In this document: positions 62,156 through 64,000 of the stretch, in pieces | Numbering within the stretch: position 1 is the first letter of the stretch | Layout of the letters: each line of letters begins with the position of its first letter | Assembly: GCA_017744315.1 (NCBI GenBank) | Contig: JAGIBN010000005.1 | Location: 1-64,000 of the forward strand | Direction of reading: 5' to 3' | Source of the DNA: Porphyrobacter sp. | GTDB taxonomy: Bacteria; Pseudomonadota; Alphaproteobacteria; Sphingomonadales; Sphingomonadaceae | Length of the DNA stretch: 64,000 nt | Translations under genes and position numbers: made by a program | The notes under the pieces: model-generated | Told to the model about the DNA's origin: nothing | Seen by the model: the letters and a program-made list of their open reading frames with translations, nothing else | Databases searched by the model: none

Positions 62156-64000
62156 TCAGCGCTTCCCGGCCGGAAGGGCGAAGGTCACGTACTTGTTGGA
62201 GCCGGGCTCCGACAGGCCGAGGCCGTTGGCGAAGTGGCCGACGCCGCCCACCGGAATGGTCACGTACTGACGGCCGCCGACTTCGTAGACCGCGGGCACG
62301 CCCTCGGTCGCGGCGTCGAGCTTGTATTCCCACAGGACCTTGCCGGTCGCAGCATCGCGAGCGCGGAAGGTGCGGTCGGTCGCCGTGCCGACGAACAGCA
62401 GGCCGCTCGCCGTAGCCACCGGGCCGCCGCGCGGAGCCTGGGCGCCGACGCCGTCGACGCCCTGCGCCTCGAGCGTGGTGACTTCGCCGTTGGGTACGCG
62501 CCACATGACGTTGCCGGTGTTCATGTCATAGGCGGTCAGGAACGAGAACGGCGGCTTGATCGCGACCATCCCGTTGCTCTGCAGCAGGAAGTTGACCGGC
62601 GAGGTGTACGGATAGTTGTCCGGACCACCGTTCGGCATCTTCTCCTTGGCGCGAGCCACGGCTTCGGCGTTGGGCAGGTCGTTGAGCTTGATCAGCACCG
62701 GGATTTCGCGGCTGACCACGAAGAAGCGCTGGTTGACCGGGTCACCCGCAGTGTTGCCCCAGTTGGTGCCGCCATTGTGGCCCGGCATCGAGATCGTGCC
62801 GCGCACGCTCGGCGGCGTGAACAGGCCCTCGTTGCGGCTTTCCTGCAGCAACTGGCGGAGCTTCTCCTTGTCGGCGTCCGGCAGCAGCGGGTTGATGTCG
62901 GCTTCGGTGAAGCTCTGGCGCGCGAACGGCTGCGGCCAGGTCGGGAACGGCTGCGTCGGCGAGGCGACTTCGCCCGGCACGTCCGAGGCCGGAACCGGAC
63001 GCTCCTCGATCGGCCACACCGGCTCGCCCGTGCGACGGTCGAACACGAAGATGAAGCCCTGCTTGGATGCCACGATCACGACCGGGATCTTCTTCCCGTC
63101 CTTGGTGATGGTCATCAGCTTCGGCGCGTTCGGAAGGTCGAAGTCCCACAGATCGTGGTGGACCGTCTGGAAGTGCCACAGGCGCTTGCCGGTACGGGCG
63201 TCGAGCGCGACCAGCGAGTTGGCGAACAGGTTGTTGCCCGGACGGTTGCCGCCGTAGAAGTCGTAGCGGGCGGTACCGGTCGGGATGTAGATGATGCCCA
63301 GTTCCGGATCGAGCGTGCTCTCCGACCAGTTGTGGACGCCGCCGAACTTCTCGCGGTCCTTCTCGGGCCAGGTGTCCGAACCGAACTCGCCGACCCGTGG
63401 GACGACGTTGAACTTCCACTTCAGCGCGCCGGTGCGCACGTCGTAAGCCTGGATGTCGGCCGGGGACGAGGCATAGTCGTAAGCGCCGGCGGGCAGCGAG
63501 AGGATGATGGTATCCTCGAAGATGCGGCCCGGGTTGTTGGTCATCAGCGGACGGCCAGGAACGACCGAACCTTCGGGCAGGGCGTTGCGGAGGTCGACGC
63601 TGAAGTTTTCGATATACTTGCCGGTGCGGGCGTCGATCGCGCGCAGCAGACCGTCGTTGAGGGCGATCAGGCGGCGGTCCTTGCCGTCTTTGCTCTGCCA
63701 GTAGTTGATGCCGCGCGCGCTGAAGCGGCCGGTGGTCTCGCTCTTCCAGATTTCCTTGCCGGTCGTCGGGTCGAGCGCGGCGATCTTCCCGTCAGCGGCG
63801 AGGACGTACATCATGCCGTTGGCGACGATCGGATTGAACTGCGGCGGCTGACCGTCACCCGCTTCATAAGTCCAGGCGACTTGCAGCTGGTTGACGTTGT
63901 CCTTGTTGATTTGCTTCAGCGAGGAATACTGCGAAGAGTCCGAACCGCCGAGGTAAGCGTCCCAACCGGCGAAGTCGAAATTCCCTTTCGGCACGGCCGT
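62156..64000 (-). CDS. PQQ-dependent dehydrogenase (5' partial)
   Basis: The frame is open to the right edge of the window; the signal peptide and true start lie beyond, about 614 residues are visible. A quinoprotein propeller with WDAYLGGSDSSQYSSLKQINKDNV opening, docking repeats ALDPTTGKEIWKS, AYDVRTGALKWKF, ALDARTGKRLWHF and ARDAATGKVLWEY, and active-blade HHDLWDFDLPNAP. No haem motif in the visible part. Similar in plan to the protein at 51800 (HHDIWDTDMPSAG) but clearly a different subgroup, with an inserted helical segment (about 365-400). Probably a glucose/alcohol dehydrogenase-like enzyme of unknown substrate. Confidence 0.88.
   Translation of the reverse strand, partial: TAVPKGNFDFAGWDAYLGGSDSSQYSSLKQINKDNVNQLQVAWTYEAGDGQPPQFNPIVANGMMYVLAADGKIAALDPTTGKEIWKSETTGRFSARGINYWQSKDGKDRRLIALNDGLLRAIDARTGKYIENFSVDLRNALPEGSVVPGRPLMTNNPGRIFEDTIILSLPAGAYDYASSPADIQAYDVRTGALKWKFNVVPRVGEFGSDTWPEKDREKFGGVHNWSESTLDPELGIIYIPTGTARYDFYGGNRPGNNLFANSLVALDARTGKRLWHFQTVHHDLWDFDLPNAPKLMTITKDGKKIPVVIVASKQGFIFVFDRRTGEPVWPIEERPVPASDVPGEVASPTQPFPTWPQPFARQSFTEADINPLLPDADKEKLRQLLQESRNEGLFTPPSVRGTISMPGHNGGTNWGNTAGDPVNQRFFVVSREIPVLIKLNDLPNAEAVARAKEKMPNGGPDNYPYTSPVNFLLQSNGMVAIKPPFSFLTAYDMNTGNVMWRVPNGEVTTLEAQGVDGVGAQAPRGGPVATASGLLFVGTATDRTFRARDAATGKVLWEYKLDAATEGVPAVYEVGGRQYVTIPVGGVGHFANGLGLSEPGSNKYVTFALPAGKR

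Overview
The window is high-G+C bacterial chromosome, most likely from a sphingomonad (Alphaproteobacteria, Sphingomonadales). The signs are a TonB receptor grouped with SapC, a JmjC-like cupin and a tryptophan-halogenase-like flavoprotein, many exported esterases and glycosidases, and interspersed palindromes with CCCTCTCCC/GGGAGAGGG arms. This assignment is inference from gene content. I saw no rRNA, tRNA, CRISPR array, transposase or prophage gene. Coding density is high and most genes sit in tight operons.

Layout. 0-2.7 kb: the 3' part of a beta-helix protein and a PepSY membrane protein. 3.0-9.0 kb: a chemosensory-like signalling operon (CHASE3/GAF hybrid kinase with three receiver domains, CheR, CheB, receiver-histidine kinase). 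9.1-10.2 kb: lipocalin and a small P-loop ATPase. 10.2-18.8 kb (minus strand): HlyD / RbbA-type ABC / YhhJ-type permease / NodT-type outer-membrane factor, followed by phosphotransacetylase and acetate kinase. 19.2-25.2 kb (plus strand): Tat-signal iron-sulfur L-serine dehydratase, MFS transporter, pyruvate formate-lyase and its activase. Together the two divergent arms encode serine to pyruvate to formate plus acetyl-CoA to acetate plus ATP, a micro-oxic or anaerobic energy module. 25.3-28.1 kb: PPK2 and a SulP transporter.

28.5-34.1 kb is the most striking region. A LuxR-type regulator is followed by a five-gene operon: a seven-repeat Ser/Asn/Asp-rich secreted protein, a small secreted protein sharing its C-terminal motif, a C39 peptidase lipoprotein, a secreted protein with a double-glycine-like motif, and an outer-membrane barrel with an N-terminal coiled coil. 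Order, sizes and architecture mirror the Pseudomonas Fap functional-amyloid operon, but the sequences look very divergent.

34.4-49.7 kb is a carbohydrate-uptake region: two GH3 glycosidases, a type-B carboxylesterase, a LacI regulator with two matching palindromic operators, a membrane alpha/beta hydrolase, and a TonB receptor / SapC / cupin / halogenase-like operon with its own LacI-type operator. 49.9-64 kb carries a single-domain response regulator and an oxidative catabolic cluster: three PQQ beta-propeller dehydrogenases (one with an N-terminal haem c), three members of an unassigned exported family, DUF6152 and paired DUF6644-like membrane proteins, and another carboxylesterase. Its substrate cannot be read from sequence. 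The last gene runs off the right edge.
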